Made by a program: the position numbers and the translations under genes. 64,000 bases of DNA, from contig NC_087064.1 of assembly GCF_963678635.1 (NCBI RefSeq), positions 48,097,346-48,161,345 on the forward strand, in the 5' to 3' direction. Source of the DNA: Symsagittifera roscoffensis. Taxonomy: Eukaryota > Xenacoelomorpha > Acoela > Convolutidae. Below, in pieces: positions 10,764-22,706 of this stretch (the first letter of the stretch is position 1; each line of letters opens with the position of its first letter). Under the pieces are notes generated by a model. It was not told the origin of the DNA. It made no database searches and worked only from the letters and a program-made list of their open reading frames with translations.

Positions 10764-12330
10764 ATGCTGATAAAGTTAAAATTTAAATCTATTAGTAGAC
10801 TGTTTTCAAAGAAAACCGAAACGGATGACGGCTTGTCGAGCTGCTCAATTTTTCCGGAACGCCCCTCGTCTTATGAACTAGAATCCGACAAACCAGTTTT
10901 GACGGAGATAGAACACTTGAGAGGAAAAAGAGATGAGGGAAATTTTGAATCATTACGGGGGGTTTTAAATCGGAACGCGGACGTATTTTCAAAACCTAAG
11001 GCGGATATCGGTTGTTGCAACTTCGTCGAACACGAAATAGAATTCGAGGAAGGCGCCATTCCTCATTGGAAAGGCGCAAGGAGAATGACGCCTCTTAAAA
11101 GAAATTTTGCTCGAATACGACATGATAGAACCCTCGAAATCGCCTTGGGCTTGCGGGGTAGTCATGGCCAAGAAGAAGGGGGCAGCTTAGGCTCTGTTGC
11201 GACTTTTGTTACCTGAACGCGGTGACAATAGATGCGTACCCAATACCGCGAAAAGACGAGAGCCTCTTGGTGACGCCAAGTTCTTCACCAGACTGGACTT
11301 GGGTTCTGCCTTATGGCAGGTTCCTCTGCGGAAGAAGGACAGAGAAAAGACCGGATTCGCATGTAAATTGGGGTTGTACCAATGGAGGATGCCCTTTCAC
11401 TTGTGCAACGCCACAGCAAATTTTCAAAGACTGATGGCTCAGGTTTTAACCAGAGTGACGAAGAAGTACACGAACTTTGTGATGTGTTACGTGGATGACG
11501 AGGTCATAGCAACACATACTTGGAAAACCACATTGATCGGCTCGATGAGGTCTTTGGCTGCATGAAAATAGCAGGCTTGAAATGCAAACCATCGAAATGT
11601 AAAATCAAGTATCTGGGAAAAATGGTGGACAGGCATGGCATGGGGCCGCACCCGGAAGCAATGTTGGCTGTGTTGACATGGAAGGCTCCCAGAACAGACA
11701 CACAATTCATTAGCTTCCTAGGATTTGCCAATTATTACCGTGAGTTCATAAAAGGATACGCAGACAAGGTGTATCCCATGCAGAAGCTGATGCGCAACAA
11801 AGGAGAGAAGTTCGAATGGAAAGAAGAAGCTCAAGCTGCCTTCGAGAACATAAAGCGGAAAAGTGCGAAGCGCCAGTGCTATTCATGCCTACAGAAGGGC
11901 ATGTATGTTCTTGACACAGATGCATCAGTAGTAGCCATCTCAGGAATACTGCATGAGGAGCAGGAGTGGAATGAGAGAACAGTTCTCCGTCCAATTGCAT
12001 ATGGCAGTAGAGTGTTGAGTGACACTGAAATGAAGTATGGTGCACCAAAGCAGAAGTGATTGCAGTGGTCACATTCGTGAAGAAGTACCGCGCATACTTG
12101 GGGAGCGCTCCCTTTAAGTTACGCGTGGACAATAGAACATTATCCGGGTTGAAGACGTACTCGATGGACCAGAGCTATATTGGTCGGTAGATAGTCAGAT
12201 TAGGCGGCTACCACATGATTATTGAGCACAGGATGAGTGATAAACACCAGAATGCTGACAGCCTCAGCAAGAAGACTGAGTTTTATGAAAGACTAGAACA
12301 GAAACAAGCCAATCAGGGGGAAATGAAGGA
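10764..12330 (+). pseudogene. pol: Ty3/Gypsy reverse transcriptase and RNase H, broken
   Basis: 10764-11100 contains the pre-RT region (NADVFSKPKADIG, a typical Gypsy start). 11225-11565 contains the palm motifs, including TRLDLGSALWQVPL (motif A) and CYVDDEVIAT (motif C). 11520-12059 carries the thumb and connection, then RNase H with DTDAS near 11920. The RNase H frame continues past a stop at 12057-12059 to about 12300 (LRVDNRTLSGL and HQNADSLSKK), with another stop near 12190. There are frame changes near 11100-11220 and 11510. The family is Ty3/Gypsy. I recall similar sequences in Daphnia, which is not verified. Confidence 0.85.
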
Positions 12331-13532
12331 AGGATTCTGGTTTCTGGACAAAGAAACCTATGAGACGCTTCCCTTGACGAGATGGTAGACAAATCTGGAC
12401 ATCCAATTCCGCGACACCCCGAGTTACCGGTGGAAAAGGCAGCGGAAATAAATACCTTATCAAAGCAAAGAAGGTCCCGGTGCCTTTGGATCTGTTGCTA
12501 CGTTCGAACCTGGTTCAACAGCAACTCTCTCGTATGAACATAAACAGTCTCTCATTGCTGGATAAAACGGTGCAGATCACTCCGCAAGTAATGCGGATGC
12601 TGGGTGAATTTTTGGAGAGAGAGAATTGACCCCGAGTGGGCAGCAGCCATGGTACCGCTAACAGTCAGTGAGAAAATAAAGATTAAGCCCTCAAGACGTC
12701 AAGAGAAGGAAAAGGAAAGGGTTTGTAGGACAAAATTTCAGTAACTAGTGTCCTCGATACCACTAAACGTCTGGACAAGTACAACTTACAAAAGAAAAGA
12801 ACAGGTGAAAGGGACACAAAGGAAAACCGCCACCTTTGAGGATCAGGATCAGAAAGGCGAAGAGGTTGAACAAAAGCTGGGGCAAGAAAGTTTGTCCGGA
12901 GAGAAGGACAATGAAGGGAACAGGCGAGTTTATCAACAAGACCCGGTAGAAAAAAGTTTGTCCAGGGAGTCACGTGAAGAGGAAAATGTTCAAAGTGAGG
13001 AACAAAACCTGGAGGATAAAATGTTGTCCGGGGAGATCAAATGGATGAGAAGAGCTCATAAAACTGATCTCGAAGAGAAAATATGCTCAGTGAATTTATC
13101 TTCTGTTGATGAGAACTCGAGGAATTCAGGAACTGACACTTACTCAGTCAGAAACTCGAGCACAGGGTCGGAATTGTCAGAGCTAGCGATCCACGCGTTA
13201 CTAGTGGAGATTCGAGCAACAGACCTGGAGAGAGAGCTACATCAAGACCCTGATAGTGATCGCTACCCAGCAAAACAGTGTTTGAAAATGCAGCGGATGA
13301 TCTAGAAACAATAGTGGTATTGGAACGATCGATGAGTTTGTTGCCGCAGAAAGAAGTAGTGAGGACTGATCTTCAACCCTTTAGGCAAGATACAGAACCA
13401 TTGGCGAACTTTGGTGCGTGAAGATGGAAGATGACACGCATCAGCCCCATGAAACGAATAGTCAATTGAGGGTCATGAAGAGGTACTTGAAGGCGACTCT
13501 CGGATTTACTAAGAGCGTAAAGAAACTACCGC
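12331..13532 (+). pseudogene. charged linker between RNase H and integrase
   Basis: The longest open part is 12748-13305 (185 codons). It is very rich in Glu, Lys, Gln and Ser, with repeated short blocks containing SLSGE or similar, and no recognisable domain. Its position, composition and strand fit a species-specific spacer of the pol polyprotein. A few stops and frame changes separate it from both neighbours. Confidence 0.5.
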
Positions 13533-14851
13533 ATGACGATTAACTTGAAAACGTGGATCGAAAATGAAACACCAGACAAAGGTGACCTGGAGGAACACAG
13601 TTACCGTATTCTGAGACAGTACTTCATGCAGAAAAAGGGAAGGTTGTATCTGAACAAGGAGGGGATCGTGGCCTACAAGAGAAGAGAAGAAGACAAAGTC
13701 CTCTACAAAAATAACGCGATAATGTTGCCGCAACTCTATCAGACAGAACTTTTATTCAGGTCGCTCGATCAGATGGGCCATCAGGGGATCGACAAAGTAT
13801 ACCAGAGGATTCTGAAACGCTTTGAGTGGCCTGGAATGAAAAAGGCATGCGAGAAGTGGGTGACAGCATGTCTGTCATGCCAACAAGTCAAGGATCCAAG
13901 GAAATTGCGATTTCCCTTGCAGTCGATAGAGTCATCTGAATTCAACGAGGTGATACAGATTGACCACCAGAAAATATGTATGATAGACAGTGGCTATTAT
14001 CAGGCCTTGGTCATGATAGACCACTTCACGAAGTATGCAGAAGCCCTGCCCTGCATAACCGCCTCAGCAGAAGAGACGTGCGATCACCTTATCAATGCGT
14101 GGATAGCGAGACAAGGTTGTCCGATGACGTTTCAATCGGATAACGGAACAGCCATCGTGGGATAACTTATGAAAGAGCTCATGAGGCGTTCACAGGTGGC
14201 TCAAGGTCACTTCACGTCATACCATCCCCAGACGAATGTCTTAGTGGAAAGGCAAAATCGAATGTTAGTGTCGATGATGAGGGTATACTGTTCCAGGTAC
14301 ATGACCGATTGGGACAGATACCTTCCACAGGTGATGGGAGCTTATAACAGCACGCAACACTCCACCACTGGAGTTAGTTCACACATGATGTTAACCGGAC
14401 ACGAGAAGTCTCTGCCCTTAACTTTCTTTTACCCAGAGTTTGAGGGGAAGAAAACCTCACCACAAATGTACGTAAGGGATGTGATTAGACGTCAACAAGA
14501 ACTAAATGATTTGTGTAGACAGAAAACTCAACAAGCACAGGCAAGGCAGAGGCAAAGATTCGATAAAAAAACAGCTGGTGCAAATGCTTACTCGGTAGGA
14601 GACTACGTATGGGTATTTCAGAATGTGATACCAGCGAAAGGAACGAAAAAGCTCTTGAAAAAGTGGCGGAGACCCTTCATGATTCCGGAAGTGCACCAAG
14701 AGGGACGTTTGTTTATAGACTGAATACCGGCCGAGCCGCTCACTACGAAAATATTAAGCCACACAACCCATCTACGGAAGAGTGGTGTATACCTGCAGAC
14801 GAGGAAGAGAGGGGATTATCTGATGATGGACCCTGCCTGCGAGGTCAATGA
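13533..14851 (+). pseudogene. Ty3/Gypsy integrase, broken
   Basis: 13533-14165 has an integrase zinc-binding region (MGHQG, then CLSCQQ) and the first catalytic Asp (QIDHQK) and second Asp (FQSDNGTA). An in-frame stop follows at 14163-14165. 14169-14723 carries the third catalytic residue (SYHPQTNVLVERQNR) and the C-terminal SH3-like region (YSVGDYVWVF). A frame change near 14680 leads into 14609-14851, which supplies the last beta strands (GTFVYRLNTGRAAHYENI). The element is intact in domain order but cannot make one polypeptide. Confidence 0.85.
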
Positions 14852-15485
14852 GAAGGGCACCAGAGGAAAGAACGATGGGAATGAGGTCGTAGAGGAAGGA
14901 TCAAGTCCACTACTGGACCTGGATCCCAATGAGGTAATTGAAGCAGATGAAGAAACCTTACCCTACGCAGAAGAGGCCTGGCAAGACCCCGAATAGATGG
15001 AGGTCCCCAAGAATTTGGAATCAGATCTTCCGTTTACGATACAGACTCGACAGAGTGACAGGACAAGACTCACGAAGAAATACAATCCTTACGGAGATGA
15101 TTTCGTAGTGGACAGAATAGATCTGAAGAAGATAGTGGAAGAAATGGCGGGTCTAGAAGAAATAACCGTGTCACAAGACATCGACATAGTCGACGGCCGC
15201 GACGAGGAGTGGATCGGCGACCGGTCTAAACCCGAGGTAGAAATCGAAAACGAGCAAGAACAATCTTACGAACAAGTTTTGACGAATCCCAAAAGAGACC
15301 AGTGTCACGATTCAAGATGTAGACCGTGAGAGCATGAAATACGTAAACACCGGAAAGGGGTGATACTTCCTGGGCTGTCCAGGAAGGACAGTTACTCATT
15401 CCTGCATCCAACCTCGAATTAATATCCGGTATGCGATCGAAGGGGACATCGATGGATATTTTTGTCCGGGGAGTGGGGTTAGGAC
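14852..15485 (+). pseudogene. acidic region downstream of integrase
   Basis: Acidic open frames continue from the integrase C terminus, with a stop at 14994-14996, into 14997-15329 (110 codons, rich in Asp and Glu, with a short basic patch TRQSDRTRLTKKY). No domain is recognised. By position it is the tail of pol or the start of an accessory ORF that leads to the macrodomain. Confidence 0.4.
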
Positions 15486-16035
15486 TTGCCCACACTAAAA
15501 AACTATTTAAAAAAATTAAGAATAGCAAGAGAGACAGGTGATCTAGAAGCAGAAATAGGCGAGGACCCTAAGAAACTGGACATAGGGAGAGTAGTTGAGT
15601 CATATTTTAACTTACCAAATGAGTACTCAAGTAGCATTATAATGACAGATAGCGATTTTATACTTGCAAATAGGACATGTGCGATAGCGATCACAGCGAA
15701 CATTTAGGAGTTTTAGGACAGCGTTAGCAGCGGATTTTGAGAGAGAATATAAAAACATAGAATTCCTTGGGAAGAAAAGACCAGGATTAGGAGGCGTAGC
15801 AGCCTTGCCTCCGGCGGCGTTACAGATAAAGGGAGAGTATTTATGCTTCTTTGTGACGAGGGCGACGGAGAAGCGGTATGTGGACACTGAAAACTTAGCC
15901 TTGTCCTTGACGAGACTGAGTGACTTCCTTGTGGAAAGGGAGGTAAAAAAAATTTTCGCTTCCAGTATACGACCCGAACCGAGGACGACTGCATCCACGG
16001 GAGCTGTATGCTTTGATACACGTAATCTTTTCTGA
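15486..16035 (+). pseudogene. macrodomain-like accessory protein of the Gypsy element, broken
   Basis: Two consecutive segments read as one macrodomain: 15640-15707 (a strand then DFILANRTCAIAITANI, the DxxLAHxxxxD-like ADP-ribose-binding start, degraded) and 15713-16000 (F...FEREYKNIEFLGK, RPGLGGVAAL, a strand LCFFVTRATEKRYVDTE, then a helix LALSLTRLSDFL). This resembles Poa1p/TARG-type macrodomains, where VTK and a D/PT motif follow the central strand. Macrodomains bind or hydrolyse ADP-ribose. A stop at 15705-15707 and missing C-terminal glycine loops show decay. The same strand and closeness to integrase suggest it is element-encoded. Confidence 0.55.
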
Positions 16036-16413
16036 TACTAACATATAAGTATACTTACATAGGAAATATTATTTCAGTATAGGCTGAGTTTAGGTTGCAT
16101 GCAGGAAGGTGTCATACTATGTGTGTTATGTGTGATATGTGTGTTGTGTTATGTTATTAAGACCCTCGGTACGAAATGATTAGTGAACATGAACAATCGA
16201 ATGACGATCTTAGAAAGAGATGCAAAGTTTGGACTGTCCATTCTTAGGTCGAATTCCAAAATTTTAGCAATTAGCTGATTTTATTATATTTTAGAATCAA
16301 AATCTTTTTATTTGACTGTTTTAAGTTAATTTTAATACAAAATCTGGGTTAATGTTGACAAATGTGATACCTAGATCCTGATTGAAAATTTAATTATTCA
16401 TCAGATTCGAACT
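16036..16413. other. non-coding spacer
   Basis: AT-rich, with a TGTGTGTTATGTGTGATATG-like low-complexity part near 16120-16155. A TACTAAC-like sequence and a pyrimidine-AG lie near 16040-16078 and could be an intron end, but there is no partner donor I can defend. No gene is seen. Confidence 0.4.
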
Positions 16414-17423
16414 ATGCAAACTGATAATCAAACCGAATCTAACGAAACGGATAACTTCGACTTGAATGAACTGATGGACCTAGCGGAGGCGTATAAAGGA
16501 CCGGTGATAGATGCGATCTATCGTCGGCTAATGGATCGAGACTTCGCTGTGGAGGACCCAGAGGTGATCATGTTGCTGGTCGCCTTGACAAACATCTTAG
16601 GGCACGATAGCTGTGGGGACCGCCCCACGGAAGTCCTATTGATGGCAGCATATGGACGACAAGGAGTACTCGACCATCCAGACATGAGGGTAATGAGGTG
16701 GAGAAGCGGGGCTCTCTCAGGAAGTGTTTTGGCGAACGAGCCTGGATTGGGAAGTTCCAGGACCTACCAACCAGGTGTGATGCTTCTACCAACCAAGCCT
16801 ATGCCTGGTCTGAGAAGAATGCATCAGGAGGTGAGCAGCGAGGCTGCCTCGTCTAGTTCACAACTGAGAGCAGCTGTGCCACCAAAGAGGGCGAGAGTAG
16901 AAGAAGAAGTTCAGACGAACGAGATGATGCGAACCTCAACGGAAAGATAGAAGAACTGGAGAAGACCAGAAGGGAGCTAGATCATGTGACTGAGACTATG
17001 CTCAGTGTAGAAGAAGACAGGGATATGTGGAAGAAACTGTTTGAAGATTGCACCAAGAAACAGGGTGAGGAAATAGAACGCTTGAGGCAAGAATATAAAG
17101 AGCAATCGGAACGGCCGGCGTTGACGACGGCAGTGGAAAAAGTGATACCTGCATAGAATGTTCCTCGAGGGCAGTCCCCGGTGGAACTCCTAACGCCTCG
17201 CGAACTTAGTCAGAGGATGGAGGTGCGACCCCCGACTACGACAGGAACAGTGACAATCCCGAATCCAAGTGATACCCTAGGTGACCCATTCGTGGAGCAG
17301 ACAGTGGGGAAGTTGTTAGAATCAGCTGGACGACTAGCCGCTAATAGGAATGCGCCAGGTTCCGGGGTGACTGCACCCTATGGAAGAATAGACGACACGG
17401 GCAGATTGGAAATCTTCCGATAA
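16414..17423 (+). pseudogene. coiled-coil gag-like protein, first part of the SGNH element (copy 1)
   Basis: 16414-16950 encodes 178 residues from an ATG: an acidic N terminus, a helical middle and a Ser-rich end with a PPKRAR basic patch. The next frame (about 16935-17157) reads a clear coiled coil (KIEELEKTRRELDHV, later EEIERLRQEYKEQ) up to a TAG near 17156. 17181-17423 continues with a Pro/Thr-rich stretch and a Gly-rich end. Together these look like the N-terminal half of a retroelement ORF1 or gag-type protein. There is no enzymatic motif. The part from 17228 on is duplicated at 22707. Confidence 0.45.
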
Positions 17424-17498
17424 ACGGTAGACAAAACGGGAATTGACAATTTACTAGCAAAGACATCTAGTAAAAACATCGAGAGAAAAATAAGAGAA

Positions 17499-18470
17499 AT
17501 GCCAATGAAGAAAGTGTCCCGAGTGTTTGATGTGCAGAAGAACAACCAGGTGAAGAATAACTTTACAGGAGTTCCGGATGCGGATCCGCGAGCCTGCTTT
17601 AACCGATTGGCTTGGAGTCCGGCGATAAACCTGCAACAACCGCCGCTCGGGACATCTCATTCGATACTGGGTGACAGTTTGGTGAGAGTTCTCCAAAACT
17701 TGAGAACATCTTGGATCACCACGGTGATGGCCTTTGGAGGTGCCACGATAGCCCAGCTTTTTCGAATGGTAGAACTAATGAACCCAGCGAGGATCCCTAA
17801 CATAATGATCCTAAAGGGACAAACAACGTGTCCAGAGGCTCAGATGAGGAAGAGGCACAATGGGAATCGATGACGGTGTGCCTATACACTACTCTCTGGC
17901 AGAAATTCAAGTGCGCGGTACTGACCGTCTGCTCCGTACCAATGAGCACAAGAACTTTGACTCCGACAGGAAGGAGTCATAATGAAGGATTCATCAGGTG
18001 GAACAACATACTGAGAAATCTAGCGAGTCGGAATGCTGGACGGATGATCCTTATGGACATTGAACACGAGCTATGAGCTATGGATCAGGTCAGACAAACC
18101 ACCAATGGGATCCACTTTGATAAAATAGAAGGACAAGCCTGGATGAACCGAGTCTTCCAGGAGCGACTGGATGAAATGGAGGTCGAGCTCTTTGACACGG
18201 GACTGGTAAAGAAAGAAGAAACGATGAATGAGCCGGCAATCTCAACCTTCGTTCCCCCCTAATCTAGAAACACGTCTGGGAATTGCCCCAGCCGTGACCT
18301 ACTGGCCGCAAAGTTCTAGCGAGCCAGGGGAAAGAACGGACGTACAGGACCGATTGGGAGAAGCGTCAGTAAGAAGAACCATTCATCCAAGGCGAAGATT
18401 AGGACCTGTCAACCCGACTACGGAGACATCAAGTACCTCGAGACCGGAAACGAGATCAGAGACTAGATAA
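17499..18470 (+). pseudogene. SGNH/GDSL-esterase-like domain (copy 1), broken
   Basis: In one frame TSHSILGDSLVRVL (17650-17690) gives the block I GDS with the nucleophile Ser near 17676. After a frame change near 17815 the sequence GTNNVSRGSDE gives block III (G..N). 18100-18120 gives the block V region as NGIHFD, where DGxH is expected, so the catalytic Asp appears replaced by Asn. An in-frame TGA near 18075 and a frame change near 18258 break it. The tail to 18470 is polar with many Arg and Thr. SGNH hydrolases are small esterases. Esterase domains are known in ORF1 of CR1-like LINEs, and here the domain lies near Gypsy genes. Confidence 0.55.
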
Positions 18471-18569
18471 GAGACAGAGTACCAGCCGAGAAGAGCGACG
18501 GCCATACCGGAATCTTGGATGTGATCGAGGCCCATACCTTCTTTCTGGCATGTCTATAAACAGGACCTG

Positions 18570-20543
18570 ATGAAATTGAACCTTCAGACGTTAAGGTTTG
18601 CATTCGATGCCATGAGGATGCTAAATGGAGCGAGACTACCCGTCAACGGACTGTACTCAATCGCAGGTGTGGACTGGTTGTTAGCAGCAGGCATAAACTT
18701 CAGCTCCACGACCGCTTTAAGATTCGCTGATTTAGAGGGACTGCCCTCAAACAACACAATGGGTCCAGTAATTGCAAGATTTTTGCAAGACGTGAAACTG
18801 AATCAAGTTGAAGGAAATCGAGAAGAAAGGCCCGGAAAATTATTGATAACGAGGGCACCAAAAGCACAGCATGTGAAAATGTTCAAGCAAAGACGAGCAC
18901 CCCCAGGTCACGTAAAAGATAGAGCGTACCCGAAACAGGTGACTCAAGAAGGAGATATTCAGAGATATGGTGGCATGAAGATGATTAGGAAAGACGAGAC
19001 CATCTTTGCAGCGTAATAAAGCAGAAATGAGAAAAGCAAGATTATGATAGTTGCAAACTCTGACTTCGTACATACCTGCAAGTCTCTGTTTTAGCCTGAC
19101 GTTATAATGTTGGCAGCGGTCAACCTGGACCTAATGCAGAAGGTGTCAATGGCAATCGGGGTACAACGACAGACGGAAATGAACCCGATCACGATCGTAT
19201 TTGCCGGCATAAACTACCATCTAGACAGTAGGGTTTACTGAGACGACTCAGAGTTCCTACAACGGCAGAAGACACAGTATGACCAGCGTTAAAGGATGTC
19301 CTCAAAACGATGGATGAAGTAGTGGACACGCTGAAAGAAGGTGCATTTCCCAAGATAACACCGAGAGCTGTGTTTGCACTGTCTCCGGGATATGTACATA
19401 TCCCGGAAGGACTGAAGTTTGTATACGCGATGGTGGCGTTGCTCTCGGAAGGGAAATATGATGTGATCATATCTGCCCCCAAACCGCGGAATAGAGATGG
19501 AGAACCTAAGACCACTTAGGGCGAAAACACCTGCGGTGTGGTCTGACATCTCGAATGCGATGCGAGGATTTCAGGACCATTCACTACACATTATAGTGTA
19601 AGATGAAGTACTGGGGTTATAACGGTCCAACTTCAGCCAACAACTTAAACTGAAACCAGGAATTGACGATGACCATCGAGTATTAGTAGCGATGTCTAAC
19701 GACTTATAGTTCCGAGGAATGGAAATAAAAGAGGAAGGAGAAAAAAAAGAAAAACTCCAAGGAGACGAGTGCTCACTTGGAAGCGATGGTCTTGAGATCG
19801 AAACCAGAGGCTAACAAGTGGCTGCACTTGACCCCTCGAATAGCTGCAATGGGCGCGGACGCTTTCGAGCGAGGCCCAGTGATGATCAGGAAGATCCATG
19901 CCTACCTGGTGAAAGAGGTGAACCTGGCCGAAATACTGAAGAGAAGTCAGCCGAGTTCGTAAACAGAGTGTGTCAAAATACCCTAGAAGCTTTCTGGATA
20001 CAGAATGTAAAGGGAGAAGAAGGCTTTGACCGGACTAACAGCACGCTGGAAGGGTTGGGAGCTGGATGGACCGCGTCCTTCCTCCAAGCAGTCGTAGGAG
20101 TATCGATCGTGGAACTACTAGCCCTGTTCGTGACGTTTGGAGCAGAGAACTTCAAAAGAGGACCAGTGATACTGCTCACCGAAGGAGTGCAGAATTGGCG
20201 GCTAGTTGGATTCTGGCGATAATTGCGATAACGCACGGGAACTTGGAAGGATTGATGAATCTGACCCGCTACCCGGAGCAGATGAGAGAGAACGTGAGGA
20301 GGTTTGACGTGAAGCAACCCACTGATTCCTGGACGAAGAAAAGAGATCTGCGACATACACCTATCCAATATATCCTGCAGCAGAATCGCTTTGGAACAGG
20401 AGAGGATGAGACAATTCAGAAGGAACAAGACGTGCGACGTCATGCTGGGGGCATGCCCCTGTTAACTGACTTGAGCTTGGCCATGAGGACCGATCCCTTA
20501 GCACTGATCAGAGGAGCCACGGAGTTCGTGACAGTGATACACA
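18570..20543 (+). pseudogene. large unknown protein with a second SGNH-like stretch (copy 1), broken
   Basis: Consecutive frames 18570-19016, 19081-19519, 19777-19962, 19818-20222 and 20066-20570 line up with the equivalent frames in copy two. The first part has a hydrophobic, helical region (VDWLLAAGINFSSTTALRF). Near 19170-19215 the stretch ITIVFAGINYHLDSR resembles the strand and G.N block of an SGNH fold. The rest has mixed helices with no recognised motif. Many stops and frame changes are present. A 48-bp deletion relative to copy two lies at about 20087, flanked by TTCCT. Confidence 0.4.
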
Positions 20544-20544
20544 A

Positions 20545-20807
20545 TCCGCGAGTCGGAATGCTGGACGGAAGATCCTTATGGACATTGAACACGAGCTAAG
20601 AGCTATGGATCATGTCAGACAAACCACCAATGGAATCCACTTTGATAAAATAGAAGGACAAGCCTGGATGAACCGATTCTTCCAGGAGCAACTGGATGAA
20701 ATTGAGGTCGAGCGTTTTGACACGGGACTGGTAAAGAAAGAAGAAACGACGAATGAGCCGGCAATCTCAACCTTCGAGCCCCCTAATCTAGAAACACGTC
20801 TGGGATA
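20545..20807 (+). repeat. misplaced extra copy of the SGNH C-terminal segment
   Basis: This stretch is almost identical to 18026-18285. It replaces the end of the large unknown protein, which is present in copy two from about 25795 to 26109. After it the sequence jumps directly into the Gypsy RT fragment. It is a rearrangement inside copy one. Confidence 0.8.
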
Positions 20808-22706
20808 GCAGCAAATTGCAACAATTTTTACGGTAACCTTTCAGAGGTCACTAGAAAAAGCTCTTGCGAGGTTGGCTAATTAACATATTAGTTTGGGGAT
20901 TCGCAGCAATTAGCGCTGAAGGCGTACCTAGACGGGTCTAAAGTAATTCAAGGATTCCCAAAAATCGGAGAATATCAAAAAATGATGGAATTAATATGGA
21001 ATGGACTATCCTGCGAAATTGCGTTGGTGTACCTAGACGATAATATCATCTGTGATAGAACTTTTGAAGAATCTCTAGAGAGGTTGGAACCCGTTCTGTT
21101 TCAACTGGAGAAAGGTGGGTTAAAAAAATCCAATTGCAGATTTAAAAGAAAACATATTCTTTTCCTTGGGCTTAATTTGTCAAATAACGGCTTCAAAAGG
21201 GATCCAGAAAAATTAATGCAGGTGAGCACTTGAAAGAGCTTCACAATAACAAACAACTGCAGGCGCTATTAAAACTCATTGAGTTGTACTGCAAAGTTAT
21301 TGAAGGGTTTGAAAGAAAGCGTAAGCACTTTTAGGACTTCAAAATAAAACCGAGAAGTCTTTTCTAAACGAAATTTTTTCTGGTGACATTTTCCAAATTG
21401 TGAATTGATAGAGCTAGCAGAACATCATATCAATATCAGGGAAACGCAATGATCAGAAGACTCAACAGAACAAATTTATCAGTGAACTGATACTATCCTG
21501 GAGAGATTTTTTGCATAATTGAGGTAGTTACCATGTCTAATGATTTGAGGCGAATGATCAGGATGAAAAATCAGGGACGGGTGGCCCTAGTACCGGCGCG
21601 TTTTTGTATATGGGTTGGTATCATTTTCATTTTTCAGTGAATTTATACTATCGTGGAGAGATTTATCGAATAATTAGGTTAGTTGCCTTGCCTTATCGAG
21701 ATTGAGGCCACTTACGGTTTATACTAGTGGTGACATTTTTTACTAGGCAAAAACGAAACTAACTCAAGAAAAGTATCTCTTGAGTTATTGTGAAATCGGC
21801 ATTAATGGACAAATTGCTGGTTTTGCTAAACGAAATTTTGATCAGGAAAAGATATTTCAACCACTCAAGTAAGATTATACTGGCCTCGAAAGGTAAATTG
21901 GGTTAATAGCTGTGAAAATGTATAGCAAAAAAACCAGCCAGGAACTTGTACAGCTACTACAGACACGCAAACCCAGCCGCCCAAGCTGCCAGGTTGCACT
22001 GGATATCTGGGGCTGTTGCTGGATTCAGAAAGATTCATGTATATTCTTCTTATTGGAGAACGATTCTTAAAATAGTAAGAAGTAGTACCCTTACAAAAAC
22101 AAGAAGCAAACACAGTAGCTATGTCTATGATCGATATCGGACTTCTTGTTTTGGCTGCTCAACAAACTTGCACAGCCACACGGGATCAAAAACTTGTTTT
22201 CCAAATGGGAATTGGTAGAGCTCACACAACATCATATCATTCTCAGTAAAATGCGATGATCGGAAGACTCAAAAGAAAACATTTGAAGAAACCATGTCTA
22301 CATATGAGGGATGGAACCATAATGACCGGGCTTCAAGTCGGTATAATGACTGATAGATCTAAAATTCATGTAGTAACAAAACACAGCCCGTATCGTTTGA
22401 TTTTTGGTCGCCCTTAGTCTTTGCCAACAAGTTGCATGAATGAAACATCACAAGCCAAAGTCTTTGCAACGCCAAGCGACTACGTGAGCAACCTTATGAA
22501 AGAGTTCCAATTAAGACATGACCGGTTCGCAATGCGACGGATGTCGAACTAGAGCGACAAAAGACCTAGTTCGACACAAAATAAAACGGACCTAATTATA
22601 ACGTGAACAATAAACAACTACCTAATGACTTTACCCTTTGCAAGGAACGTAAAAAAATTTTTACGCACTATATTTAACCAAAAGAAGTAGCAAAAAGTAC
22701 CTTATG
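20808..22706 (+). pseudogene. Gypsy RT and integrase remnants (copy 1)
   Basis: 20982-21233 encodes the second half of a Ty3/Gypsy RT (ALVYLDDNIICDRTFEESL, then ILFLGLNLSNNGF). From about 21930 to 22420 short frames retain integrase-like pieces, with the counterpart of AHTTSYHSQGNAMIGRLKR readable in copy two at 28136-28195. Most of the element is eroded and non-coding. This Gypsy family is different from the one at 7089-14851, judged from the RT sequence. Confidence 0.7.

Larger units (their letters stand above)
17228..22706. repeat. tandem segmental duplication, unit 1
   Basis: The sequence beginning ACCCCCGACTACGACAGG at 17228 restarts at 22707, immediately after the end of the Gypsy remnant. 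Large parts of the two units are almost identical in the stretches I compared. Unit 1 has the SGNH block I region, which unit 2 lacks. It lacks the end of the large unknown protein and about 0.6 kb of spacer, which unit 2 has. Confidence 0.85.

Noticed and set aside
12683-12973. 96-codon minus-strand ORF in the Gypsy element
   Set aside because: It is a shadow of the charged pol spacer on the plus strand.
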